64,000 nucleotides of DNA, taken from Tilletia caries. Its lineage: Eukaryota; Basidiomycota; Exobasidiomycetes; Tilletiales; Tilletiaceae. This document shows positions 10,859-23,677 of the stretch, in pieces; the stretch's first letter is position 1, and every line of letters begins with the position of its first letter. The notes under the pieces are model-generated. The model saw only the letters and a list, made by a program, of their open reading frames with translations. It was not told the origin of the DNA and did no database searches. Both the position numbers and the translations under genes were made by a program. The DNA lies in NCBI GenBank assembly GCA_032718865.1, contig JALUTQ010000020.1, positions 62,001 to 126,000 of the forward strand, read 5' to 3'.

Positions 10859-13045
10859 ATGCCGCTGCGCAAGACGCCCACGTCGCTGCTCACGAAGGCA
10901 CTCACCAGTCTCGCCATCGAATTCGCATCAGACAAGAACATCAACAAACTCAAGCAATCAGCGGGGCTCGGGTCGAAGGGCAGCAGCAGTAGCAGCAGTG
11001 GGTACCGCATTTAGTCACTCATCTTCAAACGTAGCTAGTGCTCATCTCTCGCTTTCTATCTCTTCCCATAGAGTCGCGCACACACAGCAACGTCGCACGG
11101 AAGGATCGCAGATACGATGACGACGACGACGACGAGCTAGACAGCGAAGAGGAGTACGAGCGCGCTCAACAACGCAGAAGGAGGCGAAATTCGACCACTC
11201 CTGCCACTGGAGGCTCCTCCTCTTCCTCCCGCAGACAGGTTCGCTACGATGACTACGACGATGACAACGAAGGCATCGTTGCTAATGGCCGCTCTCACCG
11301 AAGCGCCCCGCCGCCCATCATCACCGGCCCAGTGAGCTCTGGCTCCAGGAACAGTCATGGTCATTTTGGGCCTGGTCCACAAGTCCTGCAACCGGCACCT
11401 GCTGGTGTCGTAGGAGCCGCTACGCTCGCCTACGACCAGTACGGAAATCCGTATCACGTCCAGCCCGCTCAACGCTCCGCTTCCAACGATCAGTCTCGAC
11501 CGCGCTCGACCGTTTCTCGAAACGGGTCTCTGGACGATTCTCAACCCAGGCCACGCCGGATGTCGAACATGTACTCCGACAGGCCGCACGTCGCTTTTGC
11601 GGACGAGGTTGACGAGCAAGAGCGCGCTGAGCGGCCCATTCCTGTGCGCACTAACCAGCAGGTTTTCCAAAACCCGGACTCCCAACGCCACGTCGTTCCT
11701 CCCCCCCCTCTGCCTCCTTCCATCTCCGTGCCCTCCAGCTCGGCTTCCTCTTCATCGCATCACAGTAGCGCAACCGTCGCTCCTTACGTTACTGCCTCCC
11801 CCATGATGGACACCCAAGCGACCGCCTCCATGGGCGGCACAGGTCTTCCCATCCGCGAAATCATCTACGCCGCTCGCTGTGCCCACTACGTCTACAGCAT
11901 AACCTCCGACAAACAGGCCACTGCTTGGCTAAACTCCGCAGAGTCTCGCCCTTCCCAACCTGTACTAATGGAAGCGTTCTTCGATGACAACTCGATACCC
12001 GCCCGGAATTGCGCCTTTTTTCGGAGGAAGGGCGACAACGTGTTCTTCTTGGCCGTTCGTGGGGGTGGTAAGAAGGGAAGCGAGTGGGCTACGGACATGT
12101 TCAGAAGTGTCGCCGGAGGCGCGGCCTCGGGAGACGAAGTTACGCCTCTCCTCCTACAGGTTAGTTCACCCCCGAGACTCTCTTCAGACATCCTTGACAG
12201 GCTTCGCGCATTCGCTGAACCCGACTCATTTATTGTTTCCGTTTTCCCTTCCGCTTCCTTGATGGCAGGACGGCTCGGTTCTGTATGCTCACGCCGGCCT
12301 GCTTCAAATTGTCCTCGGCATGATGCGTCAAGTGATTGAACTTCTCGAAAAACGCAGCACCCCCAACAAGCACGGCCCACCGCGTCTCATCCTTTGCGGC
12401 CACTCGAGCGGCGGGGCCATCGCCAGTCTGATCTATATCATGCTCGAACATAACTATCAGACCATCCTCGACCGGTTCCGCACCATCCACTGCGTTTCCT
12501 TCGGTTCTCCCCCCTGTGTCCGCGCCCAGGACGTCATCACTTCCCGTCCTCGCGACGGCATGTTCACGATCGTGATGAAAGGCGACCCGATCCCACGTAT
12601 GGACCTTTCGTACGCTGCCGATATCTTGGAAAAGTACCCGGTCCAGATGTCGGCGCTTTACTCGCGAAACAGGTCGTACACCGCCGTGCCGACGGATGTG
12701 ACCGAGAACGCGCTCTTGAGCATTGCGACGGCTGTTTCGGGGAAAGAAGTCCAGAAGCCGCCCAAGCAGAACATCATACCCGCCGGCAAGCTTGTCTTGC
12801 TCGACCCGCAAGAGACAGACGTTTGGGATATGTCGAAGGAATACCTTGAAGACTCTCCGTGAGTGGGACCAGTACCTTTGTCTCCCATTCTCTCCAGAAC
12901 TGCACTCACACCCCTAGTTGCTCTTACCTTATTCCTGACGTTCTGCATGCTCAGATTCTATAATATCGGCGTCCACGGCTTACCGCTTCACTTGCAATGT
13001 CTCGAACGCCTTCAAGCCGCCCATCCCGACATGGTCCTTGACTAA
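10859..13045 (+). CDS. Class 3 lipase (alpha/beta hydrolase)
   Basis: Exons 10859-10997, 11072-12159, 12269-12858 and 12955-13045 join in frame to 635 residues. The first half is Ser/Arg/Asp-rich and disordered, including a DDDDDDELDSEEEYE run. The C-terminal half is a lipase_3 domain: LPIREIIYAARCAHYVY, the YAHAGLL strand, then the nucleophile elbow GHSSGGA (Ser in GxSxG). The acid residue is probably in MKGDPIPRMDL, and the histidine is probably in the last exon (YNIGVHGLPLHL). No signal peptide or membrane segment is seen, so an intracellular lipase, perhaps acting on di- or triacylglycerol, is inferred. The first donor (GTGGGT at 10998) is the only one nearby that keeps frame. The gene is convergent with the GH16 array. 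Confidence 0.85.
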
Positions 13046-13686
13046 ACTCTCGCTTCTCTTGCGCTTCTTCCCCCCCCCCTCAATTGTCGAACAAGAAGTT
13101 ACCCAAGCTACAGCAAACCGGACGTTTCTCCTCTCTCTTCCGGAACTATTTTATTTGTACACGCAACAAGGACCGGGCATTTCTCGCCACGCTGCGCAAG
13201 CACGTTGAAACGCCCGTCTTGCGTGGCAGTAACTATACTGTAACGACTCTCAGATACCGAATACCGAATACCAAATGCTTCCATAATAACTCGGTCGCAA
13301 AGAGGAGACTCGCCTCAATCTTTCCATGGCTGCGCGAGGTGCGAGGCGTAGGGAACCCTATGTCCACTTGTTTGTCAGGACCTAGCGAGCTTCCAAGCTG
13401 GGGCTCTGTAGGCTTGTCACAACAATACGTTTCATATAGATCGTTACTCGCACCGATCATTTTTTGGCATTAAGAAGTGTCCATTCGAGGGTATGGAAGA
13501 GGATCGATCAAGCACCGGATCTGGAACGAGAGCGGAGCTGGAGATAACGTCCTTGTCCGTCGTTGGGTCGAAGCTCGGCAGGGTATGTCCTTGTGCTTCA
13601 AGAGCACTCATCTTTCATCATGTTGAGGGGACTGTAGATGAAGCCCAGGATCAAGAAAGAATAACGATGAGCCACCCCTTTGATCT
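13046..13686. other. Convergent intergenic region
   Basis: This 640-bp stretch lies between the 3' ends of the lipase and GH16 copy A. It holds a poly-C run (about 13070-13079) and a short tandem ataccgaataccgaataccaa near 13255. It contains no credible gene. Confidence 0.6.
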
Positions 13687-16600
13687 TCAGAAGAGTGAAG
13701 GCAGATGAAGTGGTGCTAATACGCACAATTTTTGACCGTAAGCCTTCGAAATTGCGTTTCCAGCCGAAAGAAAGCGATGGTAAGTGAGAATTACGTTCGC
13801 CACATTCATACCTGACGCTCGCAGACTCACCGCATTCTTACGCTTACCCCTCCAGGCGGTAAGGTTTGGGTTTTGGTAGGCCTCGCTGTACTTGTCAATG
13901 TACGATACCGTGGGCATCTCCGGGAACGCTCCGTCGCAGCTGAGGGACTCCATTCCTTCGTCCTGGTAGAATCGGACGTAGTCGACGGACATGACGCCAG
14001 GGAATTTGAGGTGATCAAAGTCGACATAGCCAAAGCCGTTGGACAATCCGAGATTGAGGATGACTGAGGAAACGAAGACGAGGAAAGGGAAAGTAGGGCT
14101 TGAGTGAGCCCTCAGCCGGACAGCGGCCGCAGGTGAAGGAGCGCAATAAAGTACCACGTCACTCACGATACATCTGTGATGATAGAATTATCGTAAGTAT
14201 TGATTCATTCCAGCATGCGCCAGGCAGCAACATCAAACGATTCTCTGGACGAGTAGTACTTACTGGTTCCGGAGGAACCAGTCTCTGGCCAACTTCCGTT
14301 TCCTCGTCCGGGCCCAGCGCGCCTGCACGAAGCGTCCAGCTCTTTCGACCTGCCTAAACATTCAAATCATGTTGATGAACATGGCAAGTCAATTTCACGT
14401 TGGACATACAGGAACGAAAGGAAGCTCTGATGACTCACAGTCATCCAGATTACGTAGGGATCCTGATTCCGATAGTCTGTTAGCAAATTGAGAATACGTG
14501 TGAGCTTGCGGGACCTTTCCATCTATGCCAGCACCATTTGTACAGCTACGAACGAGGTACCCCTAAAGGAGGAGTCACGAGATTTAAAGGTCAGCCTGCA
14601 GTCCTTGTGATTGGCCCAGGGGAATGGACCCACATTCTACACCGTATTTTGTATCTTACGTGTTCAAGGGGGAGCGAGAAAGCGGGAAGTTCAGTCGAAT
14701 ATTAACGTAGCGCTACTGGTATAAGCCTGCTCACATTCCGCGCCACTGAGCTGATGACTGTGGAAGATGGCGAACATTGAGACCAGACGCCAAAACGTGC
14801 CAAAAAGCCAAGCTAATGACTTACGCAGCTTCAGGTATGTTGATGATTCCAGACATCGTTTGCTGGTATCTGTGAAGGGGAAAGGATCAGCTTGCATACC
14901 GGATCTGAAGAATGGTCGATGGTAGTACACACGATCCTCCGGTGTAGCTATTGAAGAACCAACGTGTCAGCCAGTTACGAGGTCGTCCGCAGGTAGGACG
15001 TCACATTCTGGCGCACCTGTTCATCCAATCATTTGAGTCGAAAAGATGTGTGTATCCGGGTGTAAGTCTGTGGTCCGCGTTGAAAGGTGCGGTCTGCATG
15101 GACACTGCAAAGAGCATGCACGTTCTGTCAGAACATTCTGCTCTTTTTGATGTCCACCATGGCAATCTGCTCACTGGAAATTGGCCCGGTGCCCTCTATG
15201 AAAACAACAGTAAGCTTTTCCTGCGTCCTCAGGCATCAGGTCTCAGGTCTCAGGAGTCAAGCGCAGAGGGACTTACCAAGTACTGAAAGGCAGTAATGGC
15301 AAGCCCAAAAGATTAAAAGCATTCAGTGGAGGCAGTAATGACTCTTCTTGTAACCCTCGACGAGACACACTCACAGTCGAGCTCCGAAGCGCCTCGGCCC
15401 ATCCAACTTCCATCGCCGTGCTTTGGTCCAGGATGGTCTGTGCTGGTCGAACAAGTGCATCGCGACAATTTTTGACCGGGAAGAAAGCTCAGCTTTGTTT
15501 CTTCGGCCGCCGGTGGTCCGCCGGTTCCATTCGCAAAGTACGTCTGATGTGGCATGGTTCCAACATCGCAGCCTGTTGTAGAGAGACGAGTTTCATGAGC
15601 TTAGCTGAGAGCTTTCAATGTCATGCTGGAGTCCGCCCTCACTATCATAGGCATAGCTGCGTACGCATTTCAGAGTGCACGTCAGTAACTATGCAGCACT
15701 CTGTGCATAGAGGTAGGAGAACTCACGGCCACATTCCTTCAGTTGTAGCACCGTAGCCTGCGCGTCCGAGGTTCGCCATCATCCAGACCGCTGGCGAAGG
15801 CACACAATCTCAGCGCTTAGTCGAACTTCTTCCCACTTTGGCTATCGTCTCTGCTCACCGGACCCTGCACAGACAAACAGACAGAAAACACGTTAGCAAC
15901 ATTCGATAGTAATGTTGTGCTTGATGTGCGCACTCACAGTATCCTCCTACCTTGGGTGCCCCTGGCAAGACCACTACAGGAAGAGCGCTGAGCCAAAACT
16001 GCAGAGAGGTTTGCACTTCGCAAAGTCCATATGCCTAACTTACAACTGACTTCCAGATATCCTCCCTGAATGCAAAGCTTGTTCCAAGATTGCAGCATTG
16101 CGCTCTGCGAACGGAGAAATGAACAGGATTGAGGTACCGTCAAACTATGATGAGAAACTTCATCGCTGACAGAGTCCGCTCAACTTACCTTGAAGTCCAG
16201 ATTGTTAATCGGCTGCTTCGCGAGGGACTATGAAGAAAGGAAAGCGTGTCAGAGATGAAGCGCATGGATCTGTAGTATTTAACAGGTCTGAACACTCACA
16301 ATCCTCAAAGCACCACCCTTCGTTGTTGCACCAAGGGGAGTGTACCACTCGTAGTTTCCCGTTTGCCAGTCTGAGAATGGGAAAGGAAGAAAGCGTTTGA
16401 GTGGAGCTGCAAGCTGCCAGAGAGCCTACACCAGCAAAAGTAACTCACAGTGCAGATCCACAGCAGTCCAGTAAGGATCATCGCCCTCGAAAAACGTTCG
16501 CCCGTCCTCGTTGAACTCGTCGCTGAATACAAGCTTCATCTTGCGCTTTCCATCGCTAGATGTCTTGTTCATCGCCGAAGCGGGCGTATCTTGATCAATT

Positions 16601-17367
16601 AAGCCACGCAGGGGCGACTGCGTGGTCCTTTGAGAGCTGCCGTTGTTATCGATCACGTTGATCCAGGTAGGTCCCTCCGGCAGGGCTGTGGCTTTGGGGC
16701 CCCAGAGCGCGTGGTTTGAAAGCGTGTTGGCGTAGTAGAGCACCGGCCAGCCAACAAACAACGTGATTACGGAAATACAGACGATCAAAAGAAAGCCGAC
16801 GTTCAGGAGTCCGCGGGAATCGCAGCACATGTAGCCGGCCCGGGGGTTCTCGGAGTCATTGACCTCGTGCAGCCAGTCGTCGTCCTCAGGACCGTCGACG
16901 AAGACGGACATGTCGGGGTAATGTCCGCCGATCTCGTAGCTGGTACCATTGATAGAAACCGAGGTGCCGTCGGACAACGGCTGCAAGTCTGTCCTTGGAC
17001 TGAGCCTTCCGTAAACAGCTCCCAAAGCAAATTTGTGCCCTGCCCCTCTGTATGCTTGGGCGATCGAGAACTTTTTCGTGGCGGGATCGATTGCCGAGCT
17101 GTGCCCTTGTTGAACATCTTGCTGGCGACGTTGCTCACTACTGGGAACGTGGCTGGAGCTGTGTGTTTGAACGCGATTTTGGTCGGGCTCCGCAGCATGC
17201 TCTTCATGGTTGCTGGATCTGACTGTACCGCTGTGAACCTGGCTGTCGCTGTCGGGGAAGCTCGAATGCGTTCCTGCGTGGTATCCCTGAGCATTGGCGG
17301 CCTGTCTCTCGCGCTGAGCGGAGATGGTGGTTGCGGAGCGATTGACCCCGTCACGATAGCGAGACAT
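13687..17367 (-). CDS. Kre6/Skn1-like GH16 protein, copy A
   Basis: Type II membrane protein of the Kre6/Skn1 family, which supports beta-1,6-glucan assembly in the secretory pathway and at the plasma membrane. Exon 1 (17367-16449) encodes a Ser/Gln-rich cytoplasmic tail of about 185 residues, one membrane helix (LLNVGFLLIVCISVITLFVGW) and the start of the lumenal domain with KLVFSDEFNEDGR. Some 21 further short exons follow, including a 6-nt exon at 15859-15864 and the 6-nt exon at 15277-15282 that completes the catalytic motif ELDLLE. Near the end, PGVMSVDYVRFYQDEGMES matches the Kre6 C-terminal strand. The last exon (13743-13687) has lost the TGA found in copies B-D, so this protein is 11 residues longer. 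Start MSRYRDG aligns with the other copies. Length is about 700 residues. Confidence 0.88.
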
Positions 17368-18586
17368 GTACGCAGTATCACAGTAGCGGCCTGTGAGATG
17401 TGCTCAGCGTTCAGGGAGGCTGCTCTCAGTAGGGAATTATCGACGTGCGATCTTTGGCGATGGCCGGGCTCCGTTGCTAAAGTGAAGAGAAGCGGGTCCT
17501 TGAAGAGCAGCCTCATACCCCCGTTTTAACGGTCCTTGGGGCCCATCTGTGAATCCATGATATCTGCCCTAGGAGGGAGGCAGCAATCTGGATCTATGCG
17601 CTCCAGGACGTCCTGGATCTGGAACCTTGGTGTGCGGACCGAAGTGTGCAGGCGAAGATCCGTCGTGTCACGGATCTCATGCTTGTAGCGCACCTTGTCC
17701 GGCCAAGTAAGGGAGAGCAGAGCAGTTGGGATAGAGAGACAAGCGGGAGGTAGGGAAGTGTAGAGAGGGCTCGGAAGGGAGGGAGATGGAAAACAGAAGA
17801 TCAGCAGCATCACGGAAGGCATGACGGAAGCCCTGCTACATTGCTACAGCTAGCACGCGGGAGAGGAAGGTCAGACGAAGGTCTCATCAAAAGGGCGGGT
17901 ACGCGGGCAATCTAAAACCATACCTGCCTTCCATGCGATCTCATCTCGTTCGGTCAGTCAGCATAATACACTGAACTTTGTCCGCGCCAATGGCTTGATG
18001 TAGTCTTGAGCGTGACATGAAATGTGCAAAGTTCGCGACAAGTCAAGTCGATAGAGTGCGGAGGAAGCCTGAAAGTCCAAGCCTTGGTTTCTCCACGCTC
18101 GTTTTCATGTCTCAGTACATACTCAGTTCTCAGTACTGCTAACAAAAATCCTTGGTTCTTTTAGACAAACGAAATGAACAGGAAAAAAATGTACACGGTG
18201 GTCGGTGAGCGTGAGGAAATGAAGTGAATGAACGGAAGAGATCGTCAAGGGAAACACTTGTTAGATGTTTCCAGTTGAAAAGGGTCCGACAAGAAGTTGA
18301 GTTCTGGCGGGTATGTATGCAGTTTTGAAAGCTAGCTCATGGCCGCACGATGAGAAGGAAAAATGGCAGAAAAACGTCCATGTCGTTTCGTGAGAGTCTG
18401 GAAAGGCTGATGGCTTGGGCTGCTGGGCTGCTATGTGCACTCTCCTTTAATCGCATTCGGGGGACTGTTGGTGCGATGCAGATTCAAGGAGGAGAAAAGG
18501 GGAAGAAGAAGAAGAGCATGGTGAGTTATCCTTGTGAACCGACTCGGAGGGAAGCAGGCAGCAAGATGGATGGAGGGGCGCCCGAC
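17368..18586. other. Intergenic spacer between GH16 copies A and B
   Basis: This is the presumed promoter of copy A plus the 3' flank of copy B. Directly upstream of the copy A start is a stretch alignable with the regions upstream of copies B and C (frames containing RSHVDNSLLRAASLNAEHIS in A). It may be a conserved 5' untranslated region or an upstream exon. The part at 18380-18560 is shared with the 23440-23640 region beyond copy C (ctggaaagg, gatggctt, gggctgctgg, gcactctccttt, attcaaggaggagaa, ggtgagttatccttgtgaacc), showing that the array duplicated with its flanks. Confidence 0.5.
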
Positions 18587-21500
18587 TCACAAGTGGTGGC
18601 CGTAACCCTTCGAGGTTGATTTTTTACGGCAGAGGAGGAGAGAGCAGAGCAGGGTGGAGAGTGAAACAAGTGGAACGAGTGATGGGGCGAGGAACGTGAG
18701 ATTTCCGTTCGTTACGCCTGGCATAACGTTTCAGACTCACCCCATTCTTGCGTTTACCCCTCCAGGCGGTAAGGTTTGGATTTTGGTAGGCCTCGCTGTA
18801 CTTGTCAATGTACGACACCGTGGGCATCTCCGGGAACGCTCCGTCGCAGCTGAGGGACTCCATTCCTTCGTCTTGGTAGAATCGGACGTAGTCGACGGAC
18901 ATGACGCCAGGAAACTTGAGGTTATCAAAGTCGACATCGCTGAAGCCTTTGGACATTCCGAGGTTGAAGATGACTGAGGAAACGAGGAAGAAGAAGAAGC
19001 ATTGAAGACATGCGTTATGAGTCTCCAGTGGGCAGTCGCCGCGGCTGGCGAACGACGATACCAAACCCCTAGGCCTTCCGCGGCGCGTTACTCACTGTAC
19101 ATCTGAATGAATGAAGTGGGAATAAGTACTCCTCTCAGCACTTGAAATCTTCAGGACAAGTATAGATAGCTGAGTCCCTGAACGGGAGCACTCACCGGTT
19201 CCGGAGGGATCAGTCTCTGACCAATCTCTGCCGCATCGTCAGGGCCTACCGCGCCTGCGTCGAGTCTCCAGCTCGGTTGACCATCCTGAGCACCGGTAGC
19301 ATCCGAGAAGTGAAGCAGTGAGTGATATGAAAGCAAGATCTGATGTACAAAGAACACAGTTCTTGAGAACTTACAGTCATCCAGGTTACGTAGGGATCCT
19401 CATCTCGATAATCTGTTGAGAACGCAAATCATTTATAAGTTTGCGGGGCTTTGACCATCATGCCAGAACCATAGTTTTAGCTATGTACGAGGTATCCCTA
19501 GAGGAGAAGGATAAGACCACGGTCAGTTCAGCCGTCGCCATTATGATTCGCAGGCCAGGTAGGGACCAACACACATTCTACACCGTATGTGCCGTCTGAC
19601 GAGTTCATTGGAAAGAAAAGGTTCAGGGAAAGTTAGTAAGAGATGCACTGGCGCTGTTGATCTCAGCCTACTCACAGTCGCCGCCACTGAGTTGCCAACT
19701 GGAGTAGAATACCAAGATGCGGTTCAGAAAGTTTGTCAAGATTGCGGGGAAGGCAGAGTGTAACTTACGCAGTCTGAGAGTTCTTGATGATCGCAGATAC
19801 GGATTGTTGGGTGCTGTGGATCACGAATTGTCAGCACGTTATGCTGTTTCCAAAGAAGAAAATGCAGAGACGATGCATACATTCCTCCCACATAGCTGTA
19901 AGAGGAAGTGCAGACATCAGAGGTTGTGATTTTACAGGCGTTTTTATCACGTTCTGAGTGGCAGCTCCTACCTGTTCATTGTATTATTTGGATCGAAAAC
20001 TTGTGCAAATCCGGATGCGATTTGGTGGTAAGCGTTGAAAGGCGCATTCTGGAAAGACACTGCAAAAAAAATGCATGGTATGTCAGACGCATTGATCCGC
20101 CTGAATGCCACTACATTGCGGGTCTCACTGGAATTCCGTCCGTAGCCGCCCGATGTCCCCTCTGTTAAAGCTTGCGGTAAGTTTCATGAGGGCTCTTAAA
20201 TGCCTAGGGTGTGCGGGACTTACCAAGCACTACGAAAAGTCACAAACAGCCGCATTTGAAGGAGCATATGTCAGTAGGAGCGAGAGAGACCCTTTCCGAT
20301 ACATCGATGTAGAACACTCACAGTCGAGCTCTGATGCGCCTCGTCCCATCCAGCTCCCGTCCTCATGCTTGGGTCCAGGATGGTCTGAACTAGCCGAACA
20401 AGTGCATCGCGAGAGCCTCTGGCCGGGTAGGCTACTCAGGCCCAGACCCTCTGATTCTGGATATGGACCGGTAACCTCGGCCGCCAATGGTCCGCCGGTC
20501 CCATTCGCAAAGTATGTCTGATGTGGCATGGTTCCGACATCGCAGCCTGAATGTATTGAACGTTTACATGAGTGCCCAGTCGTGATTTGCCACGTTGCGC
20601 TGCAGTTCGCACTCACTGTCGTAGTTGTAGCTGTGGACGTATCAAAAGTTATAAGTCAGTGACTCTGGGACGGTCCAAGATAGAGTGTTTCTATCCACAC
20701 TCACGGCCACATCCCTTCGTTCGAGGCACCGTATCCTGCCCGTCCGATGTTCCCCATCATCCATACCGCTTAAAATGGCACAGAATGTCAGTACTCAGTC
20801 GAGTACCTCGCCAATTTGACGATAATCTATACTCACCAGGCCCTATGGAAAAACCAAGACACATCAGCGAGCTTGCGATGATGATGATGTAAATCTGTGC
20901 ATACTCACAGAAGCCTGGTACCGTGGGATCTCCCGGCAAAACCACTACAGGAAGCTTGCTGAGCCAACACGGCTCAAATATTTCGCTCGAACAAAAGTGT
21001 AGAACTCACAGCTGACCTCCAGATAACCCCCTTGTATGCACAGCTTGTTCCAGGATTGTAGCATTGCGCTCTGCGAACGGAGAAATGAATAGAGTCGGTA
21101 TGGATGTGGGAATTGAGTTTTCTATGTTTGAAAAGCCTACTGGTACTCACCGTGTAGTTGAGATCGTTCATCGGCTGCTCTGAGAATGTCTGCGGAAAAG
21201 CGTAGGGCATCATAGATCAGACGCGAACGATATTCAAAGATTAGGCGGTGCGAGCACTTACAATCCTCAAAGCACCATCCTGAGTTATCGCGCCAAGCGG
21301 AGAGTACCACTCGAAGTCGTGGGTTCCCCAGTCTGGAAGCGTCAAAAAGAGAGCAAAAGTTTGAGCGGATCAGCAAGGCCCTACACCAGTAATAGAACTC
21401 ACAGTGCAGGTCCACAGCGGTCCAGTAAGGATCATCGCCCTCGAAAAACGTTCGCCCGTCCTCGTTGAACTCGTCGCTGAAGACAAGCTTCATCTTGCGC

Positions 21501-22333
21501 TTTCCATCGCTAGATGTCTTGTTCATCGCCGAAGCGGGCGTATCTTGATCAATTAAGCCACGCAGGGGCGACTGCGTGGTCCTTTGAGAGCTGCCGTTGT
21601 TATCGATCACGTTGATCCAGGTAGGTCCCTCCGGCAGGGCTGTGGCTTTGGGGCCCCAGAGCGCGTGGTTTGAAAGCGTGTTGGCGTAGTAGAGCACCGG
21701 CCAGCCAAGAAACAAGGTAAGAACGGAAATGCAGACAACCAAAAGAAAGCCGACGTTCAGGAGTCCGCGGGAATTGCAGCGCATGGAGCCAGACCGAGGT
21801 TTCTCGGAGTCATTGACCTCATGCAGCCAGTCGTCGTCCTCGGGACCTTCGACGAAGGCTGACATGTCGGGGTGATGTCCCCCTATGTCGTAGCTGGTGC
21901 CATTGATAGAAACCGAGGTGCTGTTGGACAACGGCTGCAAGCCGGTCCTTGGACTGAGCCTCCCGTTCCTAGCTCCCAAAGCGACGTGATATCCTGCGCC
22001 CCTGACTGCTTGCGCAAGAGAAGACGTTGTCGACCCGGGATCGAGTGTTGAGCCGCGCCCTTGCTGAAAGCCTTGGTGGCGAAGTAGATCACTGTTGAGA
22101 GCATGCCTGTAGCTGTGTGTTTGGGCATGGATTCGGTCGGTGTCAAGAGGATGCTCTTCGTGGTTGCTAGAGCTGGCTGTTCCGCTGTGACCCTGGCTGT
22201 GGTTGTCAGGGGTGCTCGAATACGTTTCTCCGTGGTAACCGTGACCGAAGTAGGTAGTAAAGTCGATCTGGCTCTCGTGCTGAGCGGATACGATACTAGC
22301 GGAGCGACTGGCCCCATCACGATAGCGAAACAT
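18587..22333 (-). CDS. Kre6/Skn1-like GH16 protein, copy B
   Basis: Second copy, same architecture as copy A. Exon 1 (22333-21403) encodes the start MFRYRDGASR, a Ser/His-rich tail, the helix LLNVGFLLVVCISVLTLFLGW and the DEFNEDGR strand. Downstream come small exons, including 6-nt exons at 20837-20842 and 20224-20229, the latter supplying LL of ELDLLE. The 14-nt exon (CTACAACTACGACA) ends at the donor near 20618. The last exon is 18607-18587, ending GYGHHL and TGA. All donors and acceptors examined are GT-AG, one donor being GTGTGT (near 19575). No frame break was found. A 226-bp tract of exon 1 is identical to copy A. Predicted length is about 690 residues, Golgi or plasma membrane. Confidence 0.88.
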
Positions 22334-23677
22334 GCCTGTAGTACCAAAATCGCGGCCAGTGAGGTATGCTCAGCGTACAGAGAGGCTGCTATCTGTAGTG
22401 AAGGGTCAAGGTGCGATCTTATGCGCTGGTTGAGCTCCGTGCCTGAAGTGAAGAAGAAGAGGGTCCTCAACGAGCAGCTCCATCTCCGTTTTTGACGGTC
22501 CATGGACGCTCCGTGACCTATGACTCTTACCTAGAGGACAGAATAGAAGGCAGGCAGCCACTTGACGTGCGCTCGAGTACGCCTTGAATCCGGAACATTG
22601 GCAGGCGGACCGGTCTGAAAGCCAGTATCCACTGTTTTACGGATATCATGCTTGCGTCCAGTATGTCCAGAGCAGGTGGGGGGATGAGACAAGCAGGAGG
22701 CAGGCAAAAGCAGAGAAGGCTAGGAGAAAGGGGGAGGGGGGAGGGGGGATAAGAAACCATCATCATGTTAGCAAATTCGATGATGGAAGTCAGATAAAGT
22801 GCTTTGGCAGCCAGCACACTGGGAATGAAAGTCAGACGCACCGGAAACACGGGAGGAGTGGCACATCAAATGTTGTACCCGCCTTCAGCACTTCAATGTG
22901 GTCTCATTTCGGCCAGTTAGAAGACATGAAACTTCGTAGGCGTCACTCATCTGATGTGTCCAAGGCCCTGACACGCCGTTTCGTCCTCTGACTTGACGAA
23001 GTGCAGCTGGCGACCGGAATGGTCAAAGGCAGTTCCATGTCCGCGCAGACTCGGCCCGACGTAAAAGACCTATCTCCTACTGATGCGCGGGGGAGCTGCT
23101 GCGGGGGGGGGGGGGGGTTAGTCGTTGAAATAAGTACAGAGGAAGTACGATAGTTCAAGCCTTAGATATTCATGCTCGCTTTGCGCTCTGTCGGCTTCTT
23201 CGACTGTTGTGTCAGGCGATATTGGGTGATCAACTCATGATCATAAAAGCACATCGTCGATGCGCGTAATGAGATCGAAGTCAGGTCAGGTATGTAACGC
23301 GGCTGCGGCTTCAAAGTACAATGGAAAAGATCGCAAAGGGAAAGTTGTTTTGAGTTGGAAGAGTCTTAGGGGAAGTGGGGGCATGGCGGGTGCAGTTGGT
23401 AAAACAGTTCATGACCGCGCACCGATGACGAAAGATGGTGGGAACAAGTCGATGTCGTTCGGCCAAAGCCTGGAAAGGATGATGGCTTCGGTTGCTGGGC
23501 TACTGGGCTGCTGGACAGCTATGAGCACTCTCCTTTCATTGTGCTCGGGGGACTGTTCACGGGGTATAGATTCAAGGAGGAGAAGAGGGTGAGAAGAAGT
23601 AAAGCAGGGTGAGTTATCCTTGTGAACCAACTCGGAGGGAAGCAGGCAACAAGATGGATAGAGGAGGGGCGACCGAC
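22334..23677. other. Intergenic spacer between GH16 copies B and C
   Basis: This is the upstream region of copy B and 3' flank of copy C. It contains a poly-G/C run (about 23104-23117) and the duplicated 3' flank block (about 23440-23640) also seen downstream of copy B. No independent gene is supported. Open frames here are short or lie in the conserved 5' region of the family. Confidence 0.5.
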
